The translations under genes were made by a program, and so were the position numbers. This document shows positions 42,794-51,480 of a DNA stretch of 64,000 bases, piece by piece. The notes under the pieces were generated by a model. The model was not told the DNA's origin. It was given only the letters and a program-made list of their open reading frames with translations, and did no database searches. The stretch's first letter is position 1; each line of letters begins with the position of its first letter. Source of the DNA: Atopobium minutum (lineage in GTDB: Bacteria; Actinomycetota; Coriobacteriia; Coriobacteriales; Atopobiaceae). Location of the stretch: positions 310,001 through 374,000 of the forward strand of contig FNSH01000001.1 of assembly GCA_900105895.1 (NCBI GenBank). Reading direction: 5' to 3'.

Positions 42794-45445
42794 TTATGCG
42801 CCTATCATCTGTCGAGCAGCTTCCAGAGCAGCATCAATGCCGTCCACATTGGTACCACCAGCCTGAGCCATGTTAGGACGTCCGCCGCCACGGCCACCAA
42901 GCTTTTGAGCCAACGCACTCACGATATCACCTGCAGAAAATCCTGCAGCAACAGCGGCATCGGTACCAGCAGCAAGCAGGCCAACCTTGCCATCAGATGT
43001 AGCGGAAGCCAAAACGCAGGCAATGGGCTTACCTTGTGCGGCATCGCGAATACCATCCCAAACACCACGAAGCTCCTTACCAGAAACGCCGTTCAGTTTA
43101 GTAATGGCACACCGATATCCACTTGCATCCACCGCCTGCTTAAGCGCATCGCCCACAACGTCAGAAGCAGCACCGCTCATCAGCTGTGTTATACGCTTCT
43201 TGGAATCGCGCACTTCTTGCTGCAGTTGCGCTACGCGAGACAAAATCTCGGAGGGACGACATTTAAGCTCAGCGGCAATCTCTGAAAGCTCCAAGAGCCG
43301 TTCATCCACATATTCAAGGGCTCCCGCGCTGGTAACAGCCTCTATACGACGCGCGTTAGAACCAACGGAACTCTCGGAGATGATCTTAAAGAAGCTAAGA
43401 TCAGCAGTGTTGTGTGCATGGGTGCCGCCACAAAGCTCACGCGAGAAGGGCTTCTCGGACGCACCGGTAGAAATAACGCGAACCGTCTCGCCGTATTTCT
43501 CGCCAAACAGCGCTACCGCGCCTGAAGCCTTTGCCTCATCAAGACTCATGATGTTGGTGATCATGGGCTCGGCAGCAAAAATTTCTGCATTGATAAGGCC
43601 TTCTACACGGGCAATTTCCTCTGCCGTCATGGCCTCAAAGTGCGTAAAGTCAAAGCGCAGACGATCGGGGGTTACAAGAGAGCCTGCCTGACTTACATGC
43701 TCGCCCAGCACATATTTAAGGGCGGCATCCAACAGGTGGGTTGCCGTGTGGTTACGACGAATCAACTCGCGACGGTTGTGGTCAATCGCAGCGGTTACTA
43801 AGGCACCAACCCCAACCGTACCCTCGCGAACAACGGCTACGTGAGCGACCAGTCCGTCCCCACGACTCTTGGTGTCGGTTACCTCCAGGCTAAAGGCAGG
43901 GCCATAAATGGTGCCCGTATCCCCTACCTGACCACCCATCTCCGCATAAAAGGGGGTGGCGTCCAACACAACTTCTACCTCGCTGCCTACGGAAGCAGAC
44001 TCAACGGATTGTCCGTCAATAACCAAAGCGATAACCTTGGCATTCTCTACAACATCAGAGCTGTAACCCTCAAAACGCGTAGGCTCATGCTCATCAGAAA
44101 GCGCAACCCACACATTGTTGGCCTGACCCCAAGCATCGCGGTTGGCCGTTGCACGAGCACGATCGCGCTGTGCCGCCATCTGCTTGTCAAAGGTGTCCAT
44201 ATCTACCGCATGACCAGCGCCTTCTGCAATCTCACGGGTAAGATCAATGGGGAAACCGTAGGTATCGTGCAGCTTGAAGGCCACCTCACCAGAAAGCACC
44301 GCCCCAGCAGGCAAAGCCGCAAGCTCAGCAGCAAGGCTTTTCTCGCCAGCGTCTAAGGTAGCGGAGAAGCGCTCCTCTTCTGCAGCGATAATACCCTCGA
44401 TAAGGGCTCGGTTGTCGATAAGCGCTGTGTATACGTCTCCCAGCAGCGCCTGTACCTCATGGAAGTAGGTATTGAGGAATGCATCCTTAATGCCCATCAA
44501 TCGGCCATGGTAGACAGCACGACGCAAAAGGCGGCGCAAAACATAGCCCCTGCCCTCGTTGGAAGGAAGGATGCCGTCACCAATCATGAAGGATACAGCA
44601 CGGGAGTGATCTGCCAAGATACGCAGGGACTTATCTACCGCCTCAGAGCTGTGATAACTCACACCGGCAAGCTTCTCACCCACGTGGATGAGAGAGCGCA
44701 GTACATCGCCCTCATAGTTGGATCCCTCGTGCTGCATGATGGCAGCAATGCGTTCCAAGCCCATGCCGGTATCAATATTGCGATGAGGCAAATCGGGCAT
44801 GGATCCATCTTCCTGGCGGTCATACTGGGTAAAGACGAGGTTCCAAAACTCAAGGTAACGATCGCCGTCATCGCCGGGTTTCTCGCCCTCAAACGCAGGA
44901 CCCTGGTCAAAGTAGATCTCAGAGCAAGGACCACAGGGACCGGTAGGACCAGCCGCCCAGAAGTTATCCTCTTCACCCAAGCGGGAGATGTGGTCATAGG
45001 CTACGCCCTGCTCATGCCACAGCTCGATGGCCTCATCATCATCCTCAAAGACGGTCATGTACAGGCGGTCTTTGGGAAGACCAAGGTGCTCGGGGCTGGT
45101 AATAAACTCATAAGCCCAGGCAATGGCGTCCGCTTTAGAGTAGCCGCCAAAAGAGAAGTTACCCAACATCTCAAAGAATGACAGGTGGCGGGCATCGCCG
45201 ATATTGTCGATATCGTTGGTGCGCAAGCACTTCTGACACGAGGTTGCACCAATCTCACGCATGGTCTTGGTGCCCTGGTAGTATTCCTTAAATTGGTTCA
45301 TACCAGCATTAGCTAAGAGCAAAGAAGGATCGTCGGGAACCAGTGATGAGCTGGGGTATAGTTTGCAGCCTTTAGATTCAAAGAAGCGCAGATAATGCTC
45401 ACGAATCTCTGCGGTGGTCATTGTCTTGTAATCAGACATTGTCAT
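42794..45445 (-). CDS. alaS: Alanine-tRNA ligase
   Basis: An 883-residue class II synthetase. It has the catalytic domain with LRFFESKGCKLYPSSSLVPDDPSLLLANAGMNQFK, the tRNA-recognition domain, the editing domain with HTATHLLDAAL and CGGTHAHNTADL (zinc Cys/His), and the C-terminal DHHA1/C-Ala region ending GRGGGRPNMAQAGG. AAGGAG lies seven bases before the ATG. The start overlaps the end of the AI-2E family gene by 14 bp. Confidence 0.98.
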   Translation of the reverse strand: MTMSDYKTMTTAEIREHYLRFFESKGCKLYPSSSLVPDDPSLLLANAGMNQFKEYYQGTKTMREIGATSCQKCLRTNDIDNIGDARHLSFFEMLGNFSFGGYSKADAIAWAYEFITSPEHLGLPKDRLYMTVFEDDDEAIELWHEQGVAYDHISRLGEEDNFWAAGPTGPCGPCSEIYFDQGPAFEGEKPGDDGDRYLEFWNLVFTQYDRQEDGSMPDLPHRNIDTGMGLERIAAIMQHEGSNYEGDVLRSLIHVGEKLAGVSYHSSEAVDKSLRILADHSRAVSFMIGDGILPSNEGRGYVLRRLLRRAVYHGRLMGIKDAFLNTYFHEVQALLGDVYTALIDNRALIEGIIAAEEERFSATLDAGEKSLAAELAALPAGAVLSGEVAFKLHDTYGFPIDLTREIAEGAGHAVDMDTFDKQMAAQRDRARATANRDAWGQANNVWVALSDEHEPTRFEGYSSDVVENAKVIALVIDGQSVESASVGSEVEVVLDATPFYAEMGGQVGDTGTIYGPAFSLEVTDTKSRGDGLVAHVAVVREGTVGVGALVTAAIDHNRRELIRRNHTATHLLDAALKYVLGEHVSQAGSLVTPDRLRFDFTHFEAMTAEEIARVEGLINAEIFAAEPMITNIMSLDEAKASGAVALFGEKYGETVRVISTGASEKPFSRELCGGTHAHNTADLSFFKIISESSVGSNARRIEAVTSAGALEYVDERLLELSEIAAELKCRPSEILSRVAQLQQEVRDSKKRITQLMSGAASDVVGDALKQAVDASGYRCAITKLNGVSGKELRGVWDGIRDAAQGKPIACVLASATSDGKVGLLAAGTDAAVAAGFSAGDIVSALAQKLGGRGGGRPNMAQAGGTNVDGIDAALEAARQMIGA

Positions 45446-46988
45446 GGTGCTCCTTGGTGCTGGTAGTGGGTGTATCTGATATCATAGTTTGTGTAGCGCT
45501 GGTGGTACTAGTAGCGCCGGCGGTGCCGTGGCTCGTAGTGCTCTTGTCAGCACCGTCGCCGCCAGTGCCAGTAGCGTCGGTAGCGCTGGTGGCGCCAGGC
45601 TTGTCTGAGTTGTTGGTATCACGCGACAAGCCAATGTGGAACGCTGTTGTTCCAAGCTGTTCATTGTACCTGCGAACAACATCTGCAATAGTAGGACGAA
45701 TGGAATCTGGGGGTGTTTCCGCCGTAACATTCACGTTCTTTACACGAGGAACCAGTCTGGTGTACTCAAAGAAACGATCATCATCCAAGGCATCAAAGGA
45801 TGGCAGGATGGCGCCCTCATTATCATGAAAAGGCGTGGACTTAAAGATGGCGCCCTCATAGGACACAATCTGTCTGCCGGTACGCGTTTCAAAGTCGTAC
45901 ACAAAGATGCCCTTCAGCGCTGCGGAAAGCGGAATGGCCAAGACCATGCCCAGCACGCCTCCCAGAGCATTGCCCACAATGATGGCGGTAAGCGACATAA
46001 TAGGATGTACCTTAACGGCCGATTGCATAACCAATGGTGAAACCACATTGTCCGTAACGTTTTGAGCAACCACGGATACCAAAAGCGAGAAAAGCGCCAA
46101 GGTTGGACTGGTAAACAGGGCCAAAACCATGGCAAGTCCAGCGGCAATCCATGGACCAATAACAGGAATAAAATGCAGAATACCTACCGTAATGCTCATA
46201 AGACCTGCATAGGGATGGCCAATCCAGCTAAACCCTATATAGCTCAAAAAGCCTCCCACAACTGAGGTAATCACAATGCCGCGCATATAGCCGCCCATAG
46301 AACGACTCATAACGGCAAACAGCATGGTCATGCCTTCTCGATGTTTAGGGCCTACCAAAATAGCAATCTCATGAATGATAACGGGATAATCTTTGGCCAG
46401 CCAATAGGCCATGACCAAACCCAAGAACATGGTAAACAGGTCTGAAAGCGTACCCATAATATTGGTCACAATGCCACCAGAAAGCTTGCCTGCCATATCT
46501 GTTGCCAAACGACTCAGCACATCAGACAACGAGCTGATACTGGACGAGAGCATAGCTTGCACATCGGTACCTGCAATGGTTTGATGCTCTTTCATAAATT
46601 GAGAAAACATCTCTTGCAATGAACTTACGTAGCTTGGCACATTACGCAAAAGGTTAATGGTTTGCTCTATAAACGGAGGCAGCAAAAGCGTAAAGACCAG
46701 CGACACTATGCCCACCATAACGAGAAGCGATAAAAACGCTGCAAGACCGCGAGGCACTTTGTGGTCTTCAAGCCAGTTGGTAATAGGACTGCAAATAAAG
46801 CCAATAACAATACCCCAGAGTAAAAGCTGAACCGCTGGCCAAACTTTACCAAGGACTTGAATGGCAACAAACAACAGTGCTAAACAGCCAATGGCCGCCC
46901 ATACGATGACAAGCATGCGACGACTTTGTGATAGCTGCTCGTTGTCATATTGCTCGGTATCATGCTGCTGATTACAAGATGTGCTCAC
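45432..46988 (-). CDS. AI-2E family transporter
   Basis: A 518-residue membrane protein of the TqsA/AI-2E exporter superfamily with about eight hydrophobic segments in residues 25-365. Marks include LLWGIVIGFICSPITNWL, GILHFIPVIGPWIAAG and VQNVTDN-like AQNVTDNVVSPLVM. A cytoplasmic region of about 150 residues follows, with the last 65 residues being Thr/Ser/Ala/Asp/Gly repeats. Substrate unknown. It begins with GTG 12 bp past the sigma factor gene. Confidence 0.88.
   Translation of the reverse strand: MSTSCNQQHDTEQYDNEQLSQSRRMLVIVWAAIGCLALLFVAIQVLGKVWPAVQLLLWGIVIGFICSPITNWLEDHKVPRGLAAFLSLLVMVGIVSLVFTLLLPPFIEQTINLLRNVPSYVSSLQEMFSQFMKEHQTIAGTDVQAMLSSSISSLSDVLSRLATDMAGKLSGGIVTNIMGTLSDLFTMFLGLVMAYWLAKDYPVIIHEIAILVGPKHREGMTMLFAVMSRSMGGYMRGIVITSVVGGFLSYIGFSWIGHPYAGLMSITVGILHFIPVIGPWIAAGLAMVLALFTSPTLALFSLLVSVVAQNVTDNVVSPLVMQSAVKVHPIMSLTAIIVGNALGGVLGMVLAIPLSAALKGIFVYDFETRTGRQIVSYEGAIFKSTPFHDNEGAILPSFDALDDDRFFEYTRLVPRVKNVNVTAETPPDSIRPTIADVVRRYNEQLGTTAFHIGLSRDTNNSDKPGATSATDATGTGGDGADKSTTSHGTAGATSTTSATQTMISDTPTTSTKEHHDNV
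45490..45605. repeat. Repetitive 3' end of the AI-2E family gene
   Basis: Units with GCGCCGGCG/GTGCCGTGG/GTAGCGTCG patterns recur with a 9-bp period and encode Ala-Thr-Ser-Gly-Asp triplets at the C-terminus. Confidence 0.65.
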
Positions 46989-47000
46989 CCAGCCACCTTT

Positions 47001-47789
47001 CTATTGTGCTAAAGAGTCGGGGTCAATCTTTTCTTGGATCTTCTTAAGGGTGCGGCGCAGCAACCTAGAAACCTGTACCTGCGATACACCGAGTTTCTCG
47101 GCAATTTCTACCTGTGTCAGGCCTTCCACAAAGCGCATGCGGATAACCTCTTGCTCGCGCGGAGAAAAATCCCGAATGGTCTGCTCTATGACCATACGAT
47201 CATCTGCCGTAGACAGGGCGGTATCCTCACTTGCGTATTTATCGATAACCGAGGGAGCGTCCTCGTCATCAGTCGAGCCGCCCTCCAAGGGCACCGAGCT
47301 ATATGCGCTGGAAGATTCCATAGCTTCCAAAACCTCATCCACGGAGGTTCCTAGGTACTGAGCAATCTCTTCTACAGAAGGACTGCGCTGAAGTTGCTCC
47401 GTGAGGGTATCCGTAGCCTGATTAACTTTGGCAGAAAGCTCTTGAAGGCGACGAGGAACCCGTACTGACCAGCCCTTATCGCGAAAATGGCGCTTGATTT
47501 CACCCAAAATAGTAGGCGTTGCAAAGGTGGTAAATTCAAGGCCACGCTCAAGGTCAAAACGATCGATTGCTTTGATAAGTCCCACGGTACCAACCTGGAT
47601 TAAGTCATCCAAAGGTTCGCCACGGTTTTTAAACTTGGCCGCTAAGAAACGTACCAGATTAAGATGATTGACGATAAGCTGCTCACGTGCGTCCTCATCA
47701 CCTTTTTCTTTATACCTACGAAAAAGCTCATGAGTACGCTGCTTGTCCCACGCCAGCTTACCCGAGGAGCGTCGTGTACTAGTTGGCAT
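47001..47789 (-). CDS. Sigma-70 family factor of the SigB/SigF group
   Basis: A 262-residue alternative sigma factor. Region 2 reads LIVNHLNLVRFLAAKFKNRG, LDDLIQVGTVGLIKAIDRFD and FTTFATPTILGEIKRHFRDKGW; region 3 VRVPRRLQELSAKVNQATD; region 4 FSPREQEVIRMRFVEGLTQVEIAEKLGVSQVQVSRLLRRTL. The layout with all three regions and no 1.1 fits SigB/F/G. It overlaps the anti-sigma-like gene by 11 bp, so the two are co-translated. No anti-anti-sigma gene is nearby. An earlier ATG five codons upstream is possible. Confidence 0.92.
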   Translation of the reverse strand: MPTSTRRSSGKLAWDKQRTHELFRRYKEKGDEDAREQLIVNHLNLVRFLAAKFKNRGEPLDDLIQVGTVGLIKAIDRFDLERGLEFTTFATPTILGEIKRHFRDKGWSVRVPRRLQELSAKVNQATDTLTEQLQRSPSVEEIAQYLGTSVDEVLEAMESSSAYSSVPLEGGSTDDEDAPSVIDKYASEDTALSTADDRMVIEQTIRDFSPREQEVIRMRFVEGLTQVEIAEKLGVSQVQVSRLLRRTLKKIQEKIDPDSLAQ

Positions 47790-48150
47790 GTGCACCATCC
47801 GCAAGCTTTACCAGGCGAAGCTTCTTGTTCGCATGATCGGCATCATACTCGTCACAAATGGCAGAGAGTAACAAGTTTGCATACTGCAGGGCATCGTCAT
47901 CGGACGAAATGGTATCGCCCAAGGTATAGTTGATTGCAATGCCAGACTCATCCAGCTCAAACACAATGTCACAAGAAGCAGGCTGGGTTGCACACGCATA
48001 TACAAAGCCTTCCTCTGCGGCCATGCGCAAATCCTCTACCTCGTCCACATCCATATTGTTTACCACAGCCAGATTAGCCGCCATCATACGGACCGAACGT
48101 GCAAACAACGGTTGAGCAGGAACGCTCAACGACACTACTTGTTGGGACAT
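47779..48150 (-). CDS. RsbW-like anti-sigma factor with degenerate ATPase motifs
   Basis: A 123-residue protein of the size and secondary-structure pattern of RsbW/SpoIIAB GHKL proteins, in the position of an anti-sigma factor. The N box region reads LRMAAEEGFVYACA: the Glu is kept but the essential Asn is a Tyr. The G1 box region (ELDESGIAINYTLGD) lacks DxGxG. It may bind the sigma factor without kinase activity. Downstream overlap with the sigma gene supports partnership. Confidence 0.75.
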   Translation of the reverse strand: MSQQVVSLSVPAQPLFARSVRMMAANLAVVNNMDVDEVEDLRMAAEEGFVYACATQPASCDIVFELDESGIAINYTLGDTISSDDDALQYANLLLSAICDEYDADHANKKLRLVKLADGAHAN

Positions 48151-48216
48151 ATCTCTCCTTTTGCGTACGCCTATTTGGCTGTTGTGCCTGCCGAGAAACC
48201 CGACGAGGCAGTTTAA

Positions 48217-48927
48217 TTATTCCTTATCCGTTGCGCTGCTTTGTGCACGAGCGGTACCCGTTGCGCTATCTGGGTACGTAAAATAAGTAGGCTTAGCCGA
48301 CTTATGGGATGGTGCAGCATTTTGCTGGGCTGTATCTTGAGCGCCCTGATCCTTAGATGAGTAAGTCTCAGAGCCGGTGCCGTTCGTGTCCGCATTGGCA
48401 CCAGTACCAGCGCCCGCTGCCTTGCTGTGTGCTTGACCCTCCATGCTGCTAGCAGCATCTTGTAGGGCGGCCGTGGCCTCTGAAACAGAAAGTCCCAGCT
48501 TTGCGCCGACGGTCTTGCTTGCACTTGAAGTGATCTTGCCCACAATACCGGCTACACCGTCTGCTGCACTCGCGGTAACCTTGCTTACCGCACTGGAAAG
48601 ATTGGCGCCTGTAGAAGTAACCGTGGAAACATCAGAGAGGATGTCGTCCACACGAATCAGATCAACCGTCACAGCATCCACGGCTACCGAAGTCTTCTCT
48701 AAAAGCGGCTCAAGCTGCTTGGAAGACTGCTGCAGCTCATCTACCACGCCATCCAGCTTTTGCACCACAGGCTTAACCTCGGCCACCGTGTCAGTAACGG
48801 TATGGGTAAGCTCTGCAAGAGACTTGCGTGAGGAGCGCAAGGTCAAAGCAAGCTCAATAGCTGCCCAAATACCAGCTACTATCAGAACAATACCTGCAAT
48901 CTCCATTGGTGACATCGCGTCAAACAT
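48217..48927 (-). CDS. Membrane-anchored coiled-coil protein (DUF948-like)
   Basis: A 236-residue protein with one N-terminal transmembrane helix (IAGIVLIVAGIWAAIELALTL) and a long heptad region (about 33-120) typical of DUF948 general stress proteins, followed by a Ser/Ala/Gly-rich tail. Its place next to a SigB-like pair agrees with a stress role, but this is inference. A 12-bp tandem duplication (48912-48935) gives two start codons in the same context; the first has GGGGAAGG upstream. Confidence 0.65.
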   Translation of the reverse strand: MFDAMSPMEIAGIVLIVAGIWAAIELALTLRSSRKSLAELTHTVTDTVAEVKPVVQKLDGVVDELQQSSKQLEPLLEKTSVAVDAVTVDLIRVDDILSDVSTVTSTGANLSSAVSKVTASAADGVAGIVGKITSSASKTVGAKLGLSVSEATAALQDAASSMEGQAHSKAAGAGTGANADTNGTGSETYSSKDQGAQDTAQQNAAPSHKSAKPTYFTYPDSATGTARAQSSATDKE

Positions 48928-49030
48928 CGCGTCAACCTTCCCCTAGCCCGTTACATTCGTTTAATTCTACCCGTTTAAACCCCATAGCTACTCACAACGT
49001 CCGCATTTAGCGGGCAATTACATCTACTTT

Positions 49031-50476
49031 TTAGCCCTTCTCGGCAGACGAACCCTTCTGGGCAGGCGGATCGGTGTGATCTCTGTTTGACGCCTCATAG
49101 CGCCACGCCTCCCACCCGCGCTCAGAGGGCGTAAAAAAGGCACCCTTGGAAAGTCCATCGGGCAAATACTGCTGAGAAACCCATCCTCTTGCATCATCGT
49201 GCGGATACAGATACTCCTGGTACTGCTCTGCCCCCGGACGATGCCGATCACGCAAATGCGACGGCACGGCACGCAAAGGACCGTTATGAATCTCTGCCAT
49301 AGCCTCATTAAGGCCAGCATAACTAGCGTTTGACTTGGGTGCCAAGGCATTGTACACCGCAGCCTGCGCCAACATAATGCGACACTCTGGATAGCCAATA
49401 ACCTCAGCAGCTCTAAACGCAGCTTGGGCCACCAGCAATGCCTGAGGATCTGCGTTACCAATATCCTCAGAGGCGGCAATCATAATGCGTCGCGCAATAA
49501 ATTTAGGATCCTCACCCGCGTCAATCATGCGAGCAAGCCAGTACAGTGCGGCATCGGGATCCGAGCCACGCATGGATTTGATAAAGGCAGAGATGATGTC
49601 ATAGTGCATGTCTTGAGACTTGTCGTAGGGCATGCCATGACGTGGGTTGGCATCAAGCACCTGTTCACGTGTGATGACGAGACGATCCGTTGCGTCTGCG
49701 GGTGCGTCGGACGGGGCCGACGAATCTGGTACCGACGTGGGTGCTGCCGATGGCTCTGGTGTTGGCGTGGGTGCCGTAGGCGCCGCCGACGCTGCCAGCG
49801 GTGTTGCCAGTTGGCTTGCCAGCTCTAGGGTGGTCAGAGCGCAGCGGGCATCTCCACCAGAAAGTAACACGATTTCTTCCAGCGCATCGTCTGTCAGCGT
49901 AAACTTACCCGCCAAACCCTGATCAGACTCCAGGGCACGGGTAACAATACCGCTGATATCCTCATCAGAAAGCGTGGTAAGCTCCACCACGCGCGAACGA
50001 GAAATCAATGCCTGATTAACCTCAAAACAAGGGTTTTCCGTTGTAGCGCCAATCAGCACCACAATACGGTCCTCTACCGCATGAAGCAGCGCATCTTGCT
50101 GGGAACGATTAAAACGGTGGATTTCATCCACAAACAAAATGGTTCGAGTTCCGCTGGTAAGCAAACGTGATTCTGCAAGCTCAATCTCTCGACGCAGATC
50201 CTTAACCGTGCCGGTAATAGCAGAAACCTCTACAAACGTAGCATTGGTAGAGTTGGCAATGATGCGAGCCAGGGTGGTTTTACCCGTACCGGCTGGACCA
50301 TACAAAATAACAGAGGACAATACATCATGCTCTATGGCACGACGCAACCATGAATTTGGACCAACCGCTGCGGTTTGGCCCGCAAATTCATCCAAGGAAG
50401 TCGGTCTCATTCTGACGGCCATCGGAGCGTTATTAATTTTAATAGTGCGCTGAGCGCTGCTAAACAAAGTATCCAT
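49031..50476 (-). CDS. rarA: Replication-associated recombination ATPase RarA
   Basis: A 481-residue AAA+ clamp-loader-like protein. It has MRPTSLDEFAGQ, Walker A YGPAGTGKTTLARII, Walker B ILFVDEIHRFNRSQQD, sensor TTENPCFEVNQALISRSRV, and the MgsA C-terminal tetramer domain (DKSQDMHYDIISAFIKSMRGSDPDAALYWLARM). A Pro/Ala/Ser/Thr/Asp insert of about 40 residues (about 220-262) separates the lid from the tetramer domain; most homologues lack it. It acts at stalled forks. Divergent from the C26 hydrolase. Confidence 0.95.
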   Translation of the reverse strand: MDTLFSSAQRTIKINNAPMAVRMRPTSLDEFAGQTAAVGPNSWLRRAIEHDVLSSVILYGPAGTGKTTLARIIANSTNATFVEVSAITGTVKDLRREIELAESRLLTSGTRTILFVDEIHRFNRSQQDALLHAVEDRIVVLIGATTENPCFEVNQALISRSRVVELTTLSDEDISGIVTRALESDQGLAGKFTLTDDALEEIVLLSGGDARCALTTLELASQLATPLAASAAPTAPTPTPEPSAAPTSVPDSSAPSDAPADATDRLVITREQVLDANPRHGMPYDKSQDMHYDIISAFIKSMRGSDPDAALYWLARMIDAGEDPKFIARRIMIAASEDIGNADPQALLVAQAAFRAAEVIGYPECRIMLAQAAVYNALAPKSNASYAGLNEAMAEIHNGPLRAVPSHLRDRHRPGAEQYQEYLYPHDDARGWVSQQYLPDGLSKGAFFTPSERGWEAWRYEASNRDHTDPPAQKGSSAEKG

Positions 50477-50634
50477 AGGCTCATTTTAGCGCAGCAAAAC
50501 CACGCTTTTCTCACCAGCCAACCGCTGCGATGGTTTTACGTAATAACTATAAGAAATTGTTTGAGGCCTTATTTTTAGTGCAGGAGACTGCGTTTTGACC
50601 TATGATTAAAGTTTCGCGCCAGCAGAAAGGAATG

Positions 50635-51405
50635 ATGGTGGATACCGCGTATGATTTTGCACCTCTTATTGGTATTACCTCTCGTCCAGGTGAGGATGGA
50701 CATACCTGGATAAATCAGAGGTATGCAGACTGTATTATTGCCGCAGGTGGTATTCCCGTTGTGCTCCCTCTGTCTGCTCAGGGTCCTGCCATGGTGCCGC
50801 GTTTGTTGGATCTGGTAGATGGCCTGTTGCTCACAGGCGGCGGAGACATTGCTGCCGAGTCATTTGGAGGCAAGGTGTATGAGCCTTACTCCACAGCAGA
50901 GATCTTTCTTACAGACATGGTGCGCGACAACATGGAAGAAGCTTTATGTGCACAGGCATGGAGCTCTAACCTGCCAACTCTAGCAATTTGCCGCGGCATG
51001 CAGCTGCTTAACATCTCTCGTGGTGGTCGCATGGTGCGTGATGTAACCGAGCAGCCAAACACCACAACCACAGCCCAGGTGCACGTTGCTCCTCCCTTTG
51101 ACATGCCCTGCCATACCGTTGATCTGGATGAACACAGCAAGCTTGCTCACATTTATCACTCAACGCTGTTGGGGGTAAATTCTTATCACCATCAAGCAAT
51201 TAGCACTCCTGGGCAAGGAGTGAGTATTGTAGGTTGGGCAACCGATGGCACTCCCGAAGCGCTGGAATGTGCCGAGAAGGACTTTGTGGTTGGCGTGCAA
51301 TGGCATCCAGAGATTTTGGGCACACAACCAGATCTGTTTGAGGCATTTATTGATGCTGCAGCCACGTACAAAGCAAAGAAGGCCGCTTTATCTGACGCTC
51401 AATAA
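50635..51405 (+). CDS. Gamma-glutamyl hydrolase / class I amidotransferase-like (peptidase C26)
   Basis: A 256-residue class I glutamine-amidotransferase fold. The nucleophile is in LAICRGMQLLNI, with His and Glu in VGVQWHPEIL. PuuD-like enzymes hydrolyse gamma-glutamyl bonds, for example gamma-glutamyl-GABA. The start is at ATG 50635 or GTG 50638, as AAAGG ends at 50630; a more distal ATG at 50602 has its site too far away. It is 75 bp before the OPT transporter gene and in the same orientation. Confidence 0.85.
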   Translation: MVDTAYDFAPLIGITSRPGEDGHTWINQRYADCIIAAGGIPVVLPLSAQGPAMVPRLLDLVDGLLLTGGGDIAAESFGGKVYEPYSTAEIFLTDMVRDNMEEALCAQAWSSNLPTLAICRGMQLLNISRGGRMVRDVTEQPNTTTTAQVHVAPPFDMPCHTVDLDEHSKLAHIYHSTLLGVNSYHHQAISTPGQGVSIVGWATDGTPEALECAEKDFVVGVQWHPEILGTQPDLFEAFIDAAATYKAKKAALSDAQ

Positions 51406-51480
51406 CTGGCCTGATGCTCAATAACAAAACAACTCACACGCAAAAGGCTCTTTACAGCTCTTTACACCGAAAGGCAGTTC

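Noticed and set aside
48960..49020. Possible SigB-type promoter (GTTTAAAC...GGGTAG) upstream of the DUF948-like gene
   Set aside because: The two elements are only two bases apart, not the 13-16 needed, so the resemblance is accidental.
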